A stretch of DNA of 64,000 bases from UBA3006 sp031401235 (GCA_031401235.1 JANNRJ010000002.1:1-64000), one strand, 5' to 3'. Counted from the first letter of the stretch, positions 25,821-35,238 are shown. Translations and numbers: made by a program. The notes: generated by a model from the sequence alone, not told the origin.

Positions 25821-27401
25821 ATGACTGACTTGTCGCGGCAGACCGATTCGGGGGTTGAAATCCGCCCGCTGTATGACGCCAGTTCACTCGATGGGTGGGA
25901 CCCTGCAACGAAACTTGGGGTGCCTGGCGGGGCGCCATACACACGTGGCATCTACCCGACGATGCATCGTGACCGTTTGTGGACAATGCGTCAATACGCC
26001 GGATTTGGCTCCGCCACGGAAACGAACCAGCGGTTCAAGTTTTTGCTGAATGCGGGCCAAACCGGATTGAGTTGTGCCTTTGATCTGCCAACGCAAATGG
26101 GATACGACAGCGACCATCCACGGGCGGCTGGCGAAGTGGGCAAAGTTGGGGTGGCCATTGACTCGATAGACGACATGCGCACATTGCTCGCTGGACTTCC
26201 GCTCGACGAAGTAACGACATCAATGACAATCAATTCGACGGCTCCAATTTTGTTGCTTCTATACGAGTTGGTGGCCGAAGAGCAGGGCATCGCCTCAAGT
26301 TCAATCAGTGGCACCATCCAAAATGATTTGCTCAAGGAATACATATCTCGTGGTACCTATATCTATCCGCCCCGACCATCCATGCGAATCATCACCGATG
26401 TGTTTGCATATTGCTCCGCGAATGTTCCTAAATGGAACACGATTTCAATATCTGGTTACCACATTCGTGAAGCGGGGAGCACCGCGGTGCAAGAGCTGGC
26501 TTTCACATTGTCGAATGCGATTTCCTACGTGCAGGCGGCCATCGATGCGGGGCTCGACGTTGATGAGTTTGCCCCGCGCTTGAGTTTCTTTTGGAATGGG
26601 CATAACAATTTCTTTGAGGAAGTGGCAAAGTTTCGAGCCAGTCGACGGATGTGGTACCAAATCATGACTGAGCGATTCGGTGCCAAAAACGAGGTCAGCA
26701 AATTAATGCGTTTTCACACCCAAACTGGTGGCTCCACTCTCACTGCTCAGCAACCACACAACAACATCGTTCGAGTCACAGTGCAAAGCATGGCCGCCGT
26801 ACTTGGCGGCACTCAAAGTCTGCACACCAACGGTTTTGATGAGGCACTCAGTTTGCCCACCGAAGATGCGGCTCGCATCGCTCTACGAACCCAACAAATC
26901 ATCGGTTATGAAAGTGGCATTACCGATACTCCTGATCCATTGGCTGGTTCGTATTTCGTCGAGTCACTCACCGATGAAGTCGAGCGATTGGCATGGCAAT
27001 ACATTACGAGAATCGACGAGATGGGTGGGGCAGTCGAGGCGATCGAAGCCGGATTTCAAATGAATGAAATCGAAGATGCGGCCTATCGGTACACCAAATC
27101 CATTGACGACTCGTCACGGGTATTAGTCGGAGTGAACAAATTCGTCGCCGACTCGGAACCTGAGCCAATCGTGACTCCGAATAGTCCGGATCTGGAGAGA
27201 CTGCAAGTCGACCGCCTCACTGCATTTAAAAAACAGCGCAATCAGGAAGATGTTGTCGCACATTTGGCCGACCTGACCATCGCGGCCAAGGGGACGGCAA
27301 ATTTGCTGTACCCGATGAAAGAGTCCCTACGCGCTGGTGCAACATTGGGGGAGGTCAGTGACGCACTGCGCGAAGTGTTCGGACTATATCGACCGCGCTA
27401 A
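25821..27401 (+). CDS. methylmalonyl-CoA mutase large (catalytic) subunit
   Basis: A 526-residue B12-dependent acyl-CoA mutase catalytic domain. ATG 25821 gives the family N terminus. The substrate barrel shows WTMRQYAGFGSATETNQRF with Tyr59 at the position of the methylmalonyl-CoA mutase active-site Tyr89, AGQTGLSCAFDLPTQMGYDSD, SGTIQNDLLKEYISRGTYIYPP and SISGYHIREAGS, with FHTQTGGSTLTAQQPHNN and LGGTQSLHTNG later. The retained Tyr favours methylmalonyl-CoA over 2-hydroxyisobutyryl-CoA. It ends after the barrel and has no cobalamin-binding domain, so a separate small subunit must be encoded elsewhere. Route: succinyl-CoA and propionyl-CoA interconversion. Confidence 0.92.
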   Translation: MTDLSRQTDSGVEIRPLYDASSLDGWDPATKLGVPGGAPYTRGIYPTMHRDRLWTMRQYAGFGSATETNQRFKFLLNAGQTGLSCAFDLPTQMGYDSDHPRAAGEVGKVGVAIDSIDDMRTLLAGLPLDEVTTSMTINSTAPILLLLYELVAEEQGIASSSISGTIQNDLLKEYISRGTYIYPPRPSMRIITDVFAYCSANVPKWNTISISGYHIREAGSTAVQELAFTLSNAISYVQAAIDAGLDVDEFAPRLSFFWNGHNNFFEEVAKFRASRRMWYQIMTERFGAKNEVSKLMRFHTQTGGSTLTAQQPHNNIVRVTVQSMAAVLGGTQSLHTNGFDEALSLPTEDAARIALRTQQIIGYESGITDTPDPLAGSYFVESLTDEVERLAWQYITRIDEMGGAVEAIEAGFQMNEIEDAAYRYTKSIDDSSRVLVGVNKFVADSEPEPIVTPNSPDLERLQVDRLTAFKKQRNQEDVVAHLADLTIAAKGTANLLYPMKESLRAGATLGEVSDALREVFGLYRPR

Positions 27402-27406
27402 GAGTG

Positions 27407-27802
27407 ATGATTAGCGACGTACCGTGGCTTAGTCAATACATCGATCGTGAATGTTGCGATGTCGTCACCCGAGGTCGTCGCAGTGGTCGTGAACATATCG
27501 TTGAGCTGTGGTTCGGAATAGTTAATGAATCAATCTATTTCATTTCTGGCAACGGTCCAACCGCGGATTGGTTCGCCAACATGGTTGCGTATCCAGAAGT
27601 AGAAGTGAGGTTTAACAATGACCGTCGAGTTGGAATCGCTCGGGTTATTTCAGATCCGGACGAACGGCGGCGACTTGGCGATCTGATGGGAACGAAGTTT
27701 GATTGGAATGGCGATGACGACATCAAATTGTCGCGTCAGGCCTGGTGTTATGACGTTCCAGCCATTGCAATTGATCACTGGTTACCGAGACCGGCAACAT
27801 AA
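27407..27802 (+). CDS. deazaflavin/FMN-type nitroreductase-like protein (split-barrel fold)
   Basis: A 131-residue protein of the split beta-barrel flavin/deazaflavin-binding superfamily. It opens with CCDVVTRGRRSGREHIVELWF, where the GRRSG turn is typical of deazaflavin-dependent nitroreductase (Ddn) and pyridoxamine-phosphate-oxidase relatives, followed by PTADWFANMVAYPEVEVRF. Such proteins use F420H2 or FMN to reduce diverse substrates. ATG 27407 or GTG 27404 starts it, only a few bases after the mutase stop, so the two are probably co-transcribed. Cofactor choice is inferred from the F420 genes elsewhere in the window. Confidence 0.7.
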   Translation: MISDVPWLSQYIDRECCDVVTRGRRSGREHIVELWFGIVNESIYFISGNGPTADWFANMVAYPEVEVRFNNDRRVGIARVISDPDERRRLGDLMGTKFDWNGDDDIKLSRQAWCYDVPAIAIDHWLPRPAT

Positions 27803-29185
27803 TCATCCGACCCAAAAGTCCAGAATTTTCTCTCTGATTCGGTCAGGTTTCCCTGTCCGTCGTTCGTGCTTATCCATTTGTTCGGACAATTTAAGTAACC
27901 CGTTCACCCCGATATATCGAAATGGCTCGACCTCCCATCGCCGAGATCGATGTTGAACCCACGCCAACTTGGTAAGTGGGTGGTCGTCTCCAATAATCAA
28001 GTGAGCAAGACATCGAGCGGCCAGGTTGCTTGCGGCCACGCCATCGCCAACGTATCCTCCGGCGGAGGCCATCCCAGTTTCGTTGTTAAAGTTGACAAAC
28101 GAGTGCCAATTTCGGGGAACGCCGAGTGGTCCACCCCAGCGGTGGGTAATTTTCGCGTCGCGAACCATCGGAAAAAGTTCGTGCATTGACCTCACAATTT
28201 TTTCATGAACAGAATTATCCCAATCGAACTTCGGTTTAACAGCCGACCCGAAGTGGTATGGGGCGCCTCGACCACCGAAAGCAATGCGACCGTCAGCCGT
28301 AATTTGGGCGTAGATAATGAGGTTTCGAGCATCCTTAAATGTTTCGCGACCGCTCCAGCCCAATTGATGAAGCACATCATCAGGTAACGGTTCAGTTGCC
28401 ACCATGTACGAGTAAAGGGGCAGAAGATTGCGACGATGCGAGTGCAGGGACCGAGTGAAACCTTCCGTGGCCCGGATCACGAATTTTGCCCGAACACTTG
28501 CACGATCAAGTTCAACTAGGTGAGGTGAAATCTCTTTCACCGGAGAATTTTCGTAAATAGTTGCGCCGTTTCGTTCTACAACATGTGACAAACCGCGGAC
28601 CAACTTTGCAGGGTGTATCGCCGCGCAGTGGGGGTGGAAATTGGCGCCGAGTAACCCATTGGCGTGCACTCGACTTTCAACTTCACTCTTGTTCAGCCAC
28701 CTAATATCGTTTTCGTCAAATCCGTGGCGCCGCCACACTTCGCGCTGGGCAGTAAGACGTTCAATGTGGACAGGATGTGACGCCGCATTGAGCGATCCGC
28801 CCTTGGTAAAGTCACAATTAATTGACTCGGCAGTGAGAACGGTTTGCATTTCATCAATCGTGTCGAACATGGCTCGATACATTTCCCTAGATTTGTCGGC
28901 GCCATGAATTGCTGTCATCGTGTCTAAACCCATTGCTAATTCGGCAGTTGCCCAGCCTCCATTGCGACCACTGGCGCCATATCCGGCAATATTGGCATCC
29001 AACAAAGTCACGGATAGATCCGGTTGCATTTTCCGCAAATAGTAGGCAGTCCATAATCCGGTATAGCCACAACCAACGATTGCAACATCGGTTTCGATGT
29101 TCTTGTCCAAACTCGGCCTCGCGATGTGTTCGGCAGGTGATAGCGAGTCGTGCCAAAGAGAAAGCGGACGGTCGTTCATTTGCAA
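27803..29185 (-). CDS. FAD-dependent amine/amino-acid oxidoreductase (DAO family, PuuB-like)
   Basis: A 460-residue flavoprotein with an N-terminal FAD site (DVAIVGCGYTGLWTAYYLRK), the GASGRNGGW flavin loop, and the C-terminal GGPLGVPRNWHSFVNF and GYVGDGVAASNLAARCLA strings typical of gamma-glutamylputrescine or related amine oxidases. It oxidises a C-N bond to yield aldehyde or keto acid, ammonia and hydrogen peroxide; the exact amine is unknown. It is divergent from a PotD-like polyamine-binding lipoprotein, 69 bp away, which makes a polyamine or amino-acid catabolic role likely. The two genes probably share regulation. Confidence 0.82.
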   Translation of the reverse strand: MQMNDRPLSLWHDSLSPAEHIARPSLDKNIETDVAIVGCGYTGLWTAYYLRKMQPDLSVTLLDANIAGYGASGRNGGWATAELAMGLDTMTAIHGADKSREMYRAMFDTIDEMQTVLTAESINCDFTKGGSLNAASHPVHIERLTAQREVWRRHGFDENDIRWLNKSEVESRVHANGLLGANFHPHCAAIHPAKLVRGLSHVVERNGATIYENSPVKEISPHLVELDRASVRAKFVIRATEGFTRSLHSHRRNLLPLYSYMVATEPLPDDVLHQLGWSGRETFKDARNLIIYAQITADGRIAFGGRGAPYHFGSAVKPKFDWDNSVHEKIVRSMHELFPMVRDAKITHRWGGPLGVPRNWHSFVNFNNETGMASAGGYVGDGVAASNLAARCLAHLIIGDDHPLTKLAWVQHRSRRWEVEPFRYIGVNGLLKLSEQMDKHERRTGKPDRIREKILDFWVG

Positions 29186-29193
29186 ACATTATC

Positions 29194-29222
29194 TTGCTGG
29201 TATAAGTTTTGAAAAAGATACT
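29194..29222 (+). promoter_or_regulatory. candidate sigma-70-type promoter of the PotD-like gene
   Basis: TTGCTG (29194-29199), a 17 bp spacer and GATACT (29217-29222) precede the start codon at 29255 by 33 bp. The same -10 word with the same spacer occurs before the response regulator at 61.3 kb. The -35 match is weak, so this is a guess from pattern alone. Confidence 0.3.
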
Positions 29223-29254
29223 GACTAAAAATTCGTCAAAAAAATAGGGGGATC

Positions 29255-30418
29255 ATGCCAACGAGCAATTCAGATCAAACGCGAATCTTGATGTCACGGG
29301 CAACTGCCAACAGAATTGTCGCGTCGATGAGTCGAAGAAAGTTCCTTGCAGTTTCGGGTGGTAGTGCCGCGTTAGCTGCATTTCTTGCCGCGTGCGGATC
29401 GGACGACAAAGGTTCGGGTTCCACAGACTTTACGAAGAACGCCAACTTGTTCACCTGGGCTGAGTACGACGATCCGGATCTTCTCGCTTCGTGGGGTCAA
29501 CTGAATATAACGATCTATAACTCAACCGAAGAAGCAATCCAAAAGTTGGCCGCCGCCGGTGGGAGCAGCGGATTCGATCTCGTTTGTCCAACCGGGGTGT
29601 ATATCCCACAGATGATCAAGGAAGACCTGCTCGAGAAACTTGACCTTGACCGTATTCCAAATTTCAAGAATATTGAAAAACCGTACATCGATCAGGATTG
29701 GGATCCGGGTAATCAGTACAGCGTGTGCAAGGACTGGGGCACCACGGGGTGGATTTACGACACCACAATTGTCAAATCTGAGATTGTGACATGGGCAGAT
29801 TTCATCACCGCAACCCAGACAGAGGCAAGCGGGCAGACTTCTGTCCTTGACGTACCCCCAGAACTTTGTGGCATCTATTTCTGGGCCAATGGAATTTCGT
29901 GGACAACGGAAGACACTCAACAGCTAGATGCCTGTGAAACCTTCCTTCTGGACAATTTCGCCGAGCATTTGAAGGCTTTCGATTCTTATCCAGGTATCGC
30001 TCTTACTCAGGGCAACTACGCACTCTCGCAGTGTTGGAACGGCGATGCCCGACAGGGATTGATCGCGGTCGAAGAAGCAGGAGGGGATCCGACTAGGTAT
30101 AAGTGGGCCGTTGGCAAACCGGAGACCGAATTGTGGATGGATACCTGGGTTATTGCCAAAGGAGCCAAAAATGTTGATGCAGCATATGACTTCATCAATT
30201 TTATTTTGGATCCCGCCAACTCGCTAAAGGATCTCGCGTTTCACGGCTACAACACAGGTGTGACCGGGATACAGGAATTGGCGCAAGATCTTCCCTTTAG
30301 TGACATGATTTTCTTTACCGATGAAGAAATTTCAGGATTTCGCGCCGGTGCGGTTAACAGTGCCCAGGATCGTCTCGTGGATATCTGGAACAAGGTGAAG
30401 GCCAAGGCCTCTGGTTAG
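29255..30418 (+). CDS. PotD-like extracellular solute-binding lipoprotein (Tat-type signal)
   Basis: A 387-residue ABC-transporter binding protein resembling spermidine/putrescine-binding PotD. The export signal carries the twin-arginine pattern SRRKFLAVSGG followed by a hydrophobic run and the lipobox LAAC, so it is likely folded before export and lipid-anchored outside the membrane. The mature part starts with NLFTWAEYDDPDLLASW, and contains IYNSTEEAIQKLAAAGG and GTTGWIYDT. ATG 29255 has a strong G-rich ribosome-binding site (AGGGGG). No permease or ATPase gene lies beside it, which is unusual for this family. The divergent amine oxidase suggests the ligand. Confidence 0.88.
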   Translation: MPTSNSDQTRILMSRATANRIVASMSRRKFLAVSGGSAALAAFLAACGSDDKGSGSTDFTKNANLFTWAEYDDPDLLASWGQLNITIYNSTEEAIQKLAAAGGSSGFDLVCPTGVYIPQMIKEDLLEKLDLDRIPNFKNIEKPYIDQDWDPGNQYSVCKDWGTTGWIYDTTIVKSEIVTWADFITATQTEASGQTSVLDVPPELCGIYFWANGISWTTEDTQQLDACETFLLDNFAEHLKAFDSYPGIALTQGNYALSQCWNGDARQGLIAVEEAGGDPTRYKWAVGKPETELWMDTWVIAKGAKNVDAAYDFINFILDPANSLKDLAFHGYNTGVTGIQELAQDLPFSDMIFFTDEEISGFRAGAVNSAQDRLVDIWNKVKAKASG

Positions 30419-30422
30419 AAAC

Positions 30423-30983
30423 TCAGTCGAGGTAGTGGATCTCGGCTGGAGGTCGTATCGGTACGTCAACACTTCGAATCGGCCAGCCCAGATAAATTAG
30501 TGATGTAATAAATGTGTCGGGATGAAAGCCGCAGAAGATCGCTACTTCGTCATTGGCGCCCTTGGGACAACTGGACCAATAACTAGCCAAACCGGCGGCA
30601 GTGGCCCCAAGCAGGATATTTTGAATCCCCGCGGAAGTTGCGTCGCGGTTCTCGGCACTGCGTAACAGCGTGTCGCCACTGTGGGACCCGACGACCAATA
30701 TCGTGGGAGCACGGAGATATTTTGTGCGAGTCTTCAATACTTTTTCGGCGCCGTCGCCAAAACGATGCATGGCGTCGGCGGCAATATCGCCAAGCCTCGC
30801 CCGTGACTCACCAGTTATTTGGGCGAAGCACCACGGCCAAGTTTTTTTGTGATTCGGCGCCCAAGTGGCCAGGGTGCACAGTTGATCTAGCACTTCGCGC
30901 GGCACTTCGCGCCCAAGGTCGACAAACATATTGGTTCGTCGGGCGGCAACAAGTGCGCTGAACTCTTCGAATTTCATGATCAT
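30423..30983 (-). CDS. nitroreductase-family FMN oxidoreductase
   Basis: A 186-residue nitroreductase-fold protein. The N-terminal FSALVAARRTNMFVDLGREV is the FMN-contact region, APNHKKTWPWCFAQI is the WAPNHKxTxPWxF signature of the family, and GIQNILLGATAAGLASYW is the dimer helix of this fold, with LGWPI near the end. Substrates may be nitro-compounds, quinones or flavins; none can be specified. It is the last gene of the minus-strand run from the biotin carboxylase, 9 bp after dapD, and is convergent with the PotD-like gene (4 bp gap). Confidence 0.82.
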   Translation of the reverse strand: MIMKFEEFSALVAARRTNMFVDLGREVPREVLDQLCTLATWAPNHKKTWPWCFAQITGESRARLGDIAADAMHRFGDGAEKVLKTRTKYLRAPTILVVGSHSGDTLLRSAENRDATSAGIQNILLGATAAGLASYWSSCPKGANDEVAIFCGFHPDTFITSLIYLGWPIRSVDVPIRPPAEIHYLD

Positions 30984-30992
30984 CTAGTCGAA

Positions 30993-31913
30993 TTAATTTT
31001 TGTGTAGAGACGCGTTTAATCCGCCCCAGCTACCACTGCGCTGGACAGCTTCGACTGCGCCTGTTTGGCTATTTCGGCGAAACAGCAATCCATCGGCCCC
31101 GGACACTTGGCGTGCCTTGACCACAGACCCATCAGGCAAAGCAACACGAGTGCCAGCGGTGAGATAGAGCCCGGCTTCAATGATGCAGTCATTGCCCAGG
31201 CTGATACCTAGTCCGCTGTTGGCACCCAGCAGGCAGTTTTCACCAACCGAGATCACTTCTTTGCCACCGCCCGAGAGAGTGCCCTGGATGGATGCACTGC
31301 CGCCGATATCGGATCCATTTCCAACAATGACACCCGCCGAGATGCGGCCTTCGACCATCGAAGTTCCCAATGTGCCGGCGTTGAAGTTGCAAAAACCCTC
31401 GTGCATCACGGTGGTCCCGCTCGCCAAGTGCGCGCCGAGTCGAACTCGACTGGCATCGGCAATACGCACGCCACTTGGAACTACGTAATCGGTCATCCGT
31501 GGAATCTTGTCAACCCCATGCACGGTGAGGTGCTCACCCTGTTTAAGAAAGCTGTAACGCACATCGTCCAATGCATCTAGAGCGACTGGGCCGATGGATG
31601 TCCAGGCCACATTGGTGAGTAAATTGAACAGTCCATCCAATTTGAGTGTGCGAGGTGCCGCCAGGCGGTGTGACAGCAAATGCAACCGAAGGTACACATC
31701 GCGCGCATCGATCGGTTCACTTGCGGTATCAATGACGATGCTCACCGGCACGAGAGCAACCCCACGCCGGTCGTCGGTAACGAATGGGAATGTCCAAGCA
31801 ATATCGGCAGGCACATGTTCGCCCCATCCGAGGTGTCGATAAAAGACATCTAGGACAGAACCGTCAGCGGCGATTGTGGCAATCCCCACACCCCAGGCGG
31901 CGGAATTTGCCAT
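30993..31913 (-). CDS. dapD: tetrahydrodipicolinate N-succinyltransferase (actinobacterial type)
   Basis: A 306-residue enzyme of lysine and diaminopimelate synthesis, transferring succinyl from succinyl-CoA to tetrahydrodipicolinate. The left-handed beta-helix is visible as hexapeptide-like turns: RVRLGAHLASGTTVMHEGF, STMVEGRISAGVIVGNGSDIGGSASIQGTL, and NCLLGANSGLGISLGNDCIIEAG. The N-terminal domain (AAWGVGIATIAADGSVLDVFY) is the actinobacterial-type extension, and the GGG turn in SGGGKEVISVG is typical. Length matches that subtype. It lies 2 bp after lysS and 9 bp before the nitroreductase. Confidence 0.95.
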   Translation of the reverse strand: MANSAAWGVGIATIAADGSVLDVFYRHLGWGEHVPADIAWTFPFVTDDRRGVALVPVSIVIDTASEPIDARDVYLRLHLLSHRLAAPRTLKLDGLFNLLTNVAWTSIGPVALDALDDVRYSFLKQGEHLTVHGVDKIPRMTDYVVPSGVRIADASRVRLGAHLASGTTVMHEGFCNFNAGTLGTSMVEGRISAGVIVGNGSDIGGSASIQGTLSGGGKEVISVGENCLLGANSGLGISLGNDCIIEAGLYLTAGTRVALPDGSVVKARQVSGADGLLFRRNSQTGAVEAVQRSGSWGGLNASLHKN

Positions 31914-31915
31914 AG

Positions 31916-33436
31916 TTACATCACCTCTGGTCGCAACGTGGGAAAGAGGATCACATCTTTGATTGAACCGGCTCCGGAGTGCAACATCACTAGTCGATCA
32001 ATACCGATACCAAGCCCGGCTGTAGGTGGCATACCGTATTCGAGGGCCCGCAGGTAATCCTCATCCACACTGCCAGCTTCCATGTCGCCGGCTTCCTTGG
32101 CGCGCTGTTCGTCTTCAAATCGTTTGCGTTGTTCGAGGGGATCATTTAATTCTGTATATCCGTTGGCGATCTCGCGCGCCCCAACAAACAACTCGAAGCG
32201 CTCGGTGAGATACGGGTCGCTTCGATCCGCACGCGCTAGCGGTGAAATTTCGATCGGATGTCCCGTGACAAAGGTCGGATTAATCAATGCAGACTCAGCC
32301 TTTTCGGCAAAGATTTCTTCAATAATGCGCCCTGAGCCCCAGCGATCTTCGGTCTTGACACCGTGAATCGTTGCTATGGCACGCAATTCATCAACTGATT
32401 GTGATGGGTGAAGTGAAACGCCAATGGCTTCACTTGCCAGATCAATCATCCGAGCGCGAGGCCATGGTTGGGCGAGATCAAAACTTTCGCCATTGATTGA
32501 CACCACCGTTGTCCCGGTGGCATCACGAGCGGCATTGATGATGAGCTCTTCAGTGAGAGCCATTACTTCGGTATAGTCCGCAAATGCTTGATAACTCTCC
32601 ATCATCGTAAATTCTGGATTATGCCGAGTTGAGATGCCCTCGTTGCGAAATACGCGACCAATCTCATACACACGTTCCATCCCGCCGACGATCAGTCGCT
32701 TGAGATGCAACTCAAGAGCCACGCGAAGGTACATCCGCATGTCGAGTGTGTTGTGGTGGGTGACAAATGGTCGGGCGTTGGCGCCACCGGACTCCACATG
32801 TAATACGGGAGTCTCAACCTCAATGTAGTCGTTTGTATTTAACGTGCGTCGGAAACTTGAAATTGTGGCATGACGAATTTCAAATGTGCGGCGTGCTTCT
32901 TCGTTGATGATGAGATCGGCATAGCGTTGCCGATAGCGGGTGTCGATATCGGTGAGGCCGTGCCATTTATCTGGGAGTGGTCTAATTGCCTTGGACAACA
33001 GTTGTGCGGAATTCACTTTGACGCTCAGTTCGCCCTTTCGCGTGGTCATGACCACACCACTGACGCCGATCCAATCTCCTAGATCGAAATCATTGATCGC
33101 ATCGAAAGCTTCATCGCCAACAACTGACTTTGAAATAAATAGTTGAATTTCACCGGAGCGATCTTTAAGAGTGCAAAAAATGAGTTTGCCCTGATCTCGT
33201 TTGAGCATGACGCGACCGGCAACAGCAACTTGGTCGCTAGTTTCGGTACCGGCTTCCAAATGATTATTGCGAGTGCGAATGGTACCGAGGGAATCGGTGC
33301 GGTCAAAGCGATATGGGTAAGGGTTAACACCGGCAGTTCGCAAACTATTGAGTTGTTCAATTCGGCGTGCCCGCTCGGCGATAAGCCCACTTGCGCTGTG
33401 TTGTGACTCGTCGTCCGCTTCGTTCGTAGTATTCAC
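31916..33436 (-). CDS. lysS: lysyl-tRNA synthetase, class II
   Basis: A 506-residue enzyme charging tRNA-Lys. GTG 33436 is chosen because it lies 34 bp after the carboxylase stop and gives the usual short acidic leader (NTTNEADDESQHS); upstream in-frame codons overlap the carboxylase. The OB-fold anticodon domain (VAVAGRVMLKRDQGKLIFCTLKDRSGEIQLF) is followed by class II motif 2 (YEIGRVFRNEGISTRHNPEF) and motif 3 (GLGIGIDRLVMLHSG). Standard length for bacterial LysS. With dapD downstream, lysine synthesis and use are encoded together, behind the biotin-carboxylase gene. Confidence 0.97.
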   Translation of the reverse strand: MNTTNEADDESQHSASGLIAERARRIEQLNSLRTAGVNPYPYRFDRTDSLGTIRTRNNHLEAGTETSDQVAVAGRVMLKRDQGKLIFCTLKDRSGEIQLFISKSVVGDEAFDAINDFDLGDWIGVSGVVMTTRKGELSVKVNSAQLLSKAIRPLPDKWHGLTDIDTRYRQRYADLIINEEARRTFEIRHATISSFRRTLNTNDYIEVETPVLHVESGGANARPFVTHHNTLDMRMYLRVALELHLKRLIVGGMERVYEIGRVFRNEGISTRHNPEFTMMESYQAFADYTEVMALTEELIINAARDATGTTVVSINGESFDLAQPWPRARMIDLASEAIGVSLHPSQSVDELRAIATIHGVKTEDRWGSGRIIEEIFAEKAESALINPTFVTGHPIEISPLARADRSDPYLTERFELFVGAREIANGYTELNDPLEQRKRFEDEQRAKEAGDMEAGSVDEDYLRALEYGMPPTAGLGIGIDRLVMLHSGAGSIKDVILFPTLRPEVM

Positions 33437-33470
33437 CGATGTAAAACTAGTCGTGATCCATGATGTGCGC

Positions 33471-35219
33471 TTAGCCAATAACGATGAGTACGTCGCCTGC
33501 CCCAACGATGTCGCCTGCCTTAACGTTGATTTTCGACACAATGCCAGACTTTTCGGCGGTGATTTGGTTCTCCATTTTCATGGCTTCAAGCACAACAATT
33601 GCATCGCCCACCTTTACACTTTGACCAACTTCGGTGATCACCTTGATAATGGTGCCTTGCATCGGAGCAACCACGTCACCCGAACCAATCGCCGCGCCAG
33701 CAGACCCGCCGGTCCTTGGCGCCTTTTTTGCTTTGCCCAAGACACCATTTACAACTGCGGGAACCCACATTTTTACGTCGAAGCGTTTGCCATTCACTTC
33801 AACCGTCGTGCTGCGCTCCATAAGCGATTCGTCGATTACTTGAGTCCCACCAAGTGTTGAATTGAGGGTCGAAAGATCGAGCGATTCTTCGACCCACTTA
33901 GTGCTGTGCTTCACGGCCTGAAAATCAGGATGACGCAAAATGGCAAGATCTGCGGGAATCGTGGTGAAGATGCCCTCGACCACCATTTCATTGAGTGCAC
34001 GAATGCTACGAGCAATAGCCGCATCACGATTTTGTCCCCAAACAATGAGTTTTCCAACAAGGTTGTCGTAGTACTGACTCACCGTGTCGCCGGTTTCATA
34101 TCCGCTATCGAAGCGCACCCCAAAACCATTGGCGGCCGTAAGTTTCGAAATCGTGCCAGGGGATGGCAAAAACTTTCCACCTGTCGGATTTTCCGCGTTA
34201 ATCCGAATTTCGATGCCGTGACCGCGGCGAAGTGCCAACACTTCGCGTTGCGTCAATGGAAGTTTTTCACCAGAAGCGACACGGATTTGCCATTCAACTA
34301 AATCGATACCAGTGATTACTTCGGTGACCGGGTGTTCGACTTGTAGTCGGGTATTCATCTCCAGGAAGAAGAAATTGCCATCTTGGAAAATGAATTCCAC
34401 TGTTCCGGCGTTGTAGTAGCCGACCGCCTTGGCCGCCTTCACCGCTGCCGCACCGATCGCTTCCTCTAGGCCATCGGGCAAGCCCGGTGCAGGTGCTTCT
34501 TCGATAAGTTTTTGGTGACGTCGTTGAGCCGAGCAATCGCGCGTTCCTATCCACACCAAATTGCCGTGAGTGTCGCCAACTACTTGAACCTCGATGTGTC
34601 GTGGCCAGGCCAGGTAGCGCTCCAAATAAATTTCATCCCGCCCGAAAAATGCCTTCGATTCGCGCTGTGCAGATTCCATTGCTTCCTGCACGTGTTCGGC
34701 GTCGTGAACAACTTTCATGCCGCGTCCGCCACCGCCATACGCGGCCTTTATCGCAATCGGCCAACCATTGGATACGCCGAATTCCCGAATCTCGTCGGCG
34801 CCGGTCACAAATTCAGTTGTGCCCGGAACTATTGGTGCACCACCGCGAAGCGCGGCTTTTCGTGACGACACTTTGTCACCCATTTCGACGATTGCTTCCG
34901 GCGATGGGCCAATGAATGCGATACCCATGTCCGTAATCGCTTTGGCGAAGTCCGCGTTTTCGCTAAAGAATCCGTAGCCAGGGTGCACTCCATCGGCTCC
35001 GCTTCGCTGGATGATGTCCAAGATGACTTGTGTGTTTAAGTAACTTTCGGCGGCCGTTTTGCCGCCTAGGGCGTAGGCCTCATCGGCCAATCGCACATGG
35101 AGCGAGTTGCGATCCAGTTCCGAATACACGGCGACTGTTGCAATACCCATTTCGCGTGCAGTTCTAATAATGCGGACAGCAATTTCGCCACGATTGGCGA
35201 TCAGGATTTTCTTCAGCAC
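33471..35219 (-). CDS. acetyl/propionyl-CoA carboxylase alpha subunit (biotin carboxylase + BCCP)
   Basis: A 582-residue biotin-dependent enzyme. The N-terminal biotin carboxylase has KILIANRGEIAVRIIRTAREMG, the ATP-grasp loop AYGGGGRGMKVV, the catalytic region REIYLERYL-like (GRDEIYLERYLAW), HIEVQVVGD and MNTRLQVEHPVTE. The C-terminal BCCP domain carries the biotinylation site EAMKMEN, with Lys as the acceptor. This is the alpha-subunit layout of actinobacterial AccA3-type enzymes that supply malonyl-CoA or methylmalonyl-CoA with separate beta subunits (none here). Divergent birA, which attaches the biotin, starts 19 bp away, so enzyme and modifier share a promoter region. Confidence 0.94.
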   Translation of the reverse strand: MLKKILIANRGEIAVRIIRTAREMGIATVAVYSELDRNSLHVRLADEAYALGGKTAAESYLNTQVILDIIQRSGADGVHPGYGFFSENADFAKAITDMGIAFIGPSPEAIVEMGDKVSSRKAALRGGAPIVPGTTEFVTGADEIREFGVSNGWPIAIKAAYGGGGRGMKVVHDAEHVQEAMESAQRESKAFFGRDEIYLERYLAWPRHIEVQVVGDTHGNLVWIGTRDCSAQRRHQKLIEEAPAPGLPDGLEEAIGAAAVKAAKAVGYYNAGTVEFIFQDGNFFFLEMNTRLQVEHPVTEVITGIDLVEWQIRVASGEKLPLTQREVLALRRGHGIEIRINAENPTGGKFLPSPGTISKLTAANGFGVRFDSGYETGDTVSQYYDNLVGKLIVWGQNRDAAIARSIRALNEMVVEGIFTTIPADLAILRHPDFQAVKHSTKWVEESLDLSTLNSTLGGTQVIDESLMERSTTVEVNGKRFDVKMWVPAVVNGVLGKAKKAPRTGGSAGAAIGSGDVVAPMQGTIIKVITEVGQSVKVGDAIVVLEAMKMENQITAEKSGIVSKINVKAGDIVGAGDVLIVIG

Positions 35220-35238
35220 AAGTCACTATCTTGGCGTA

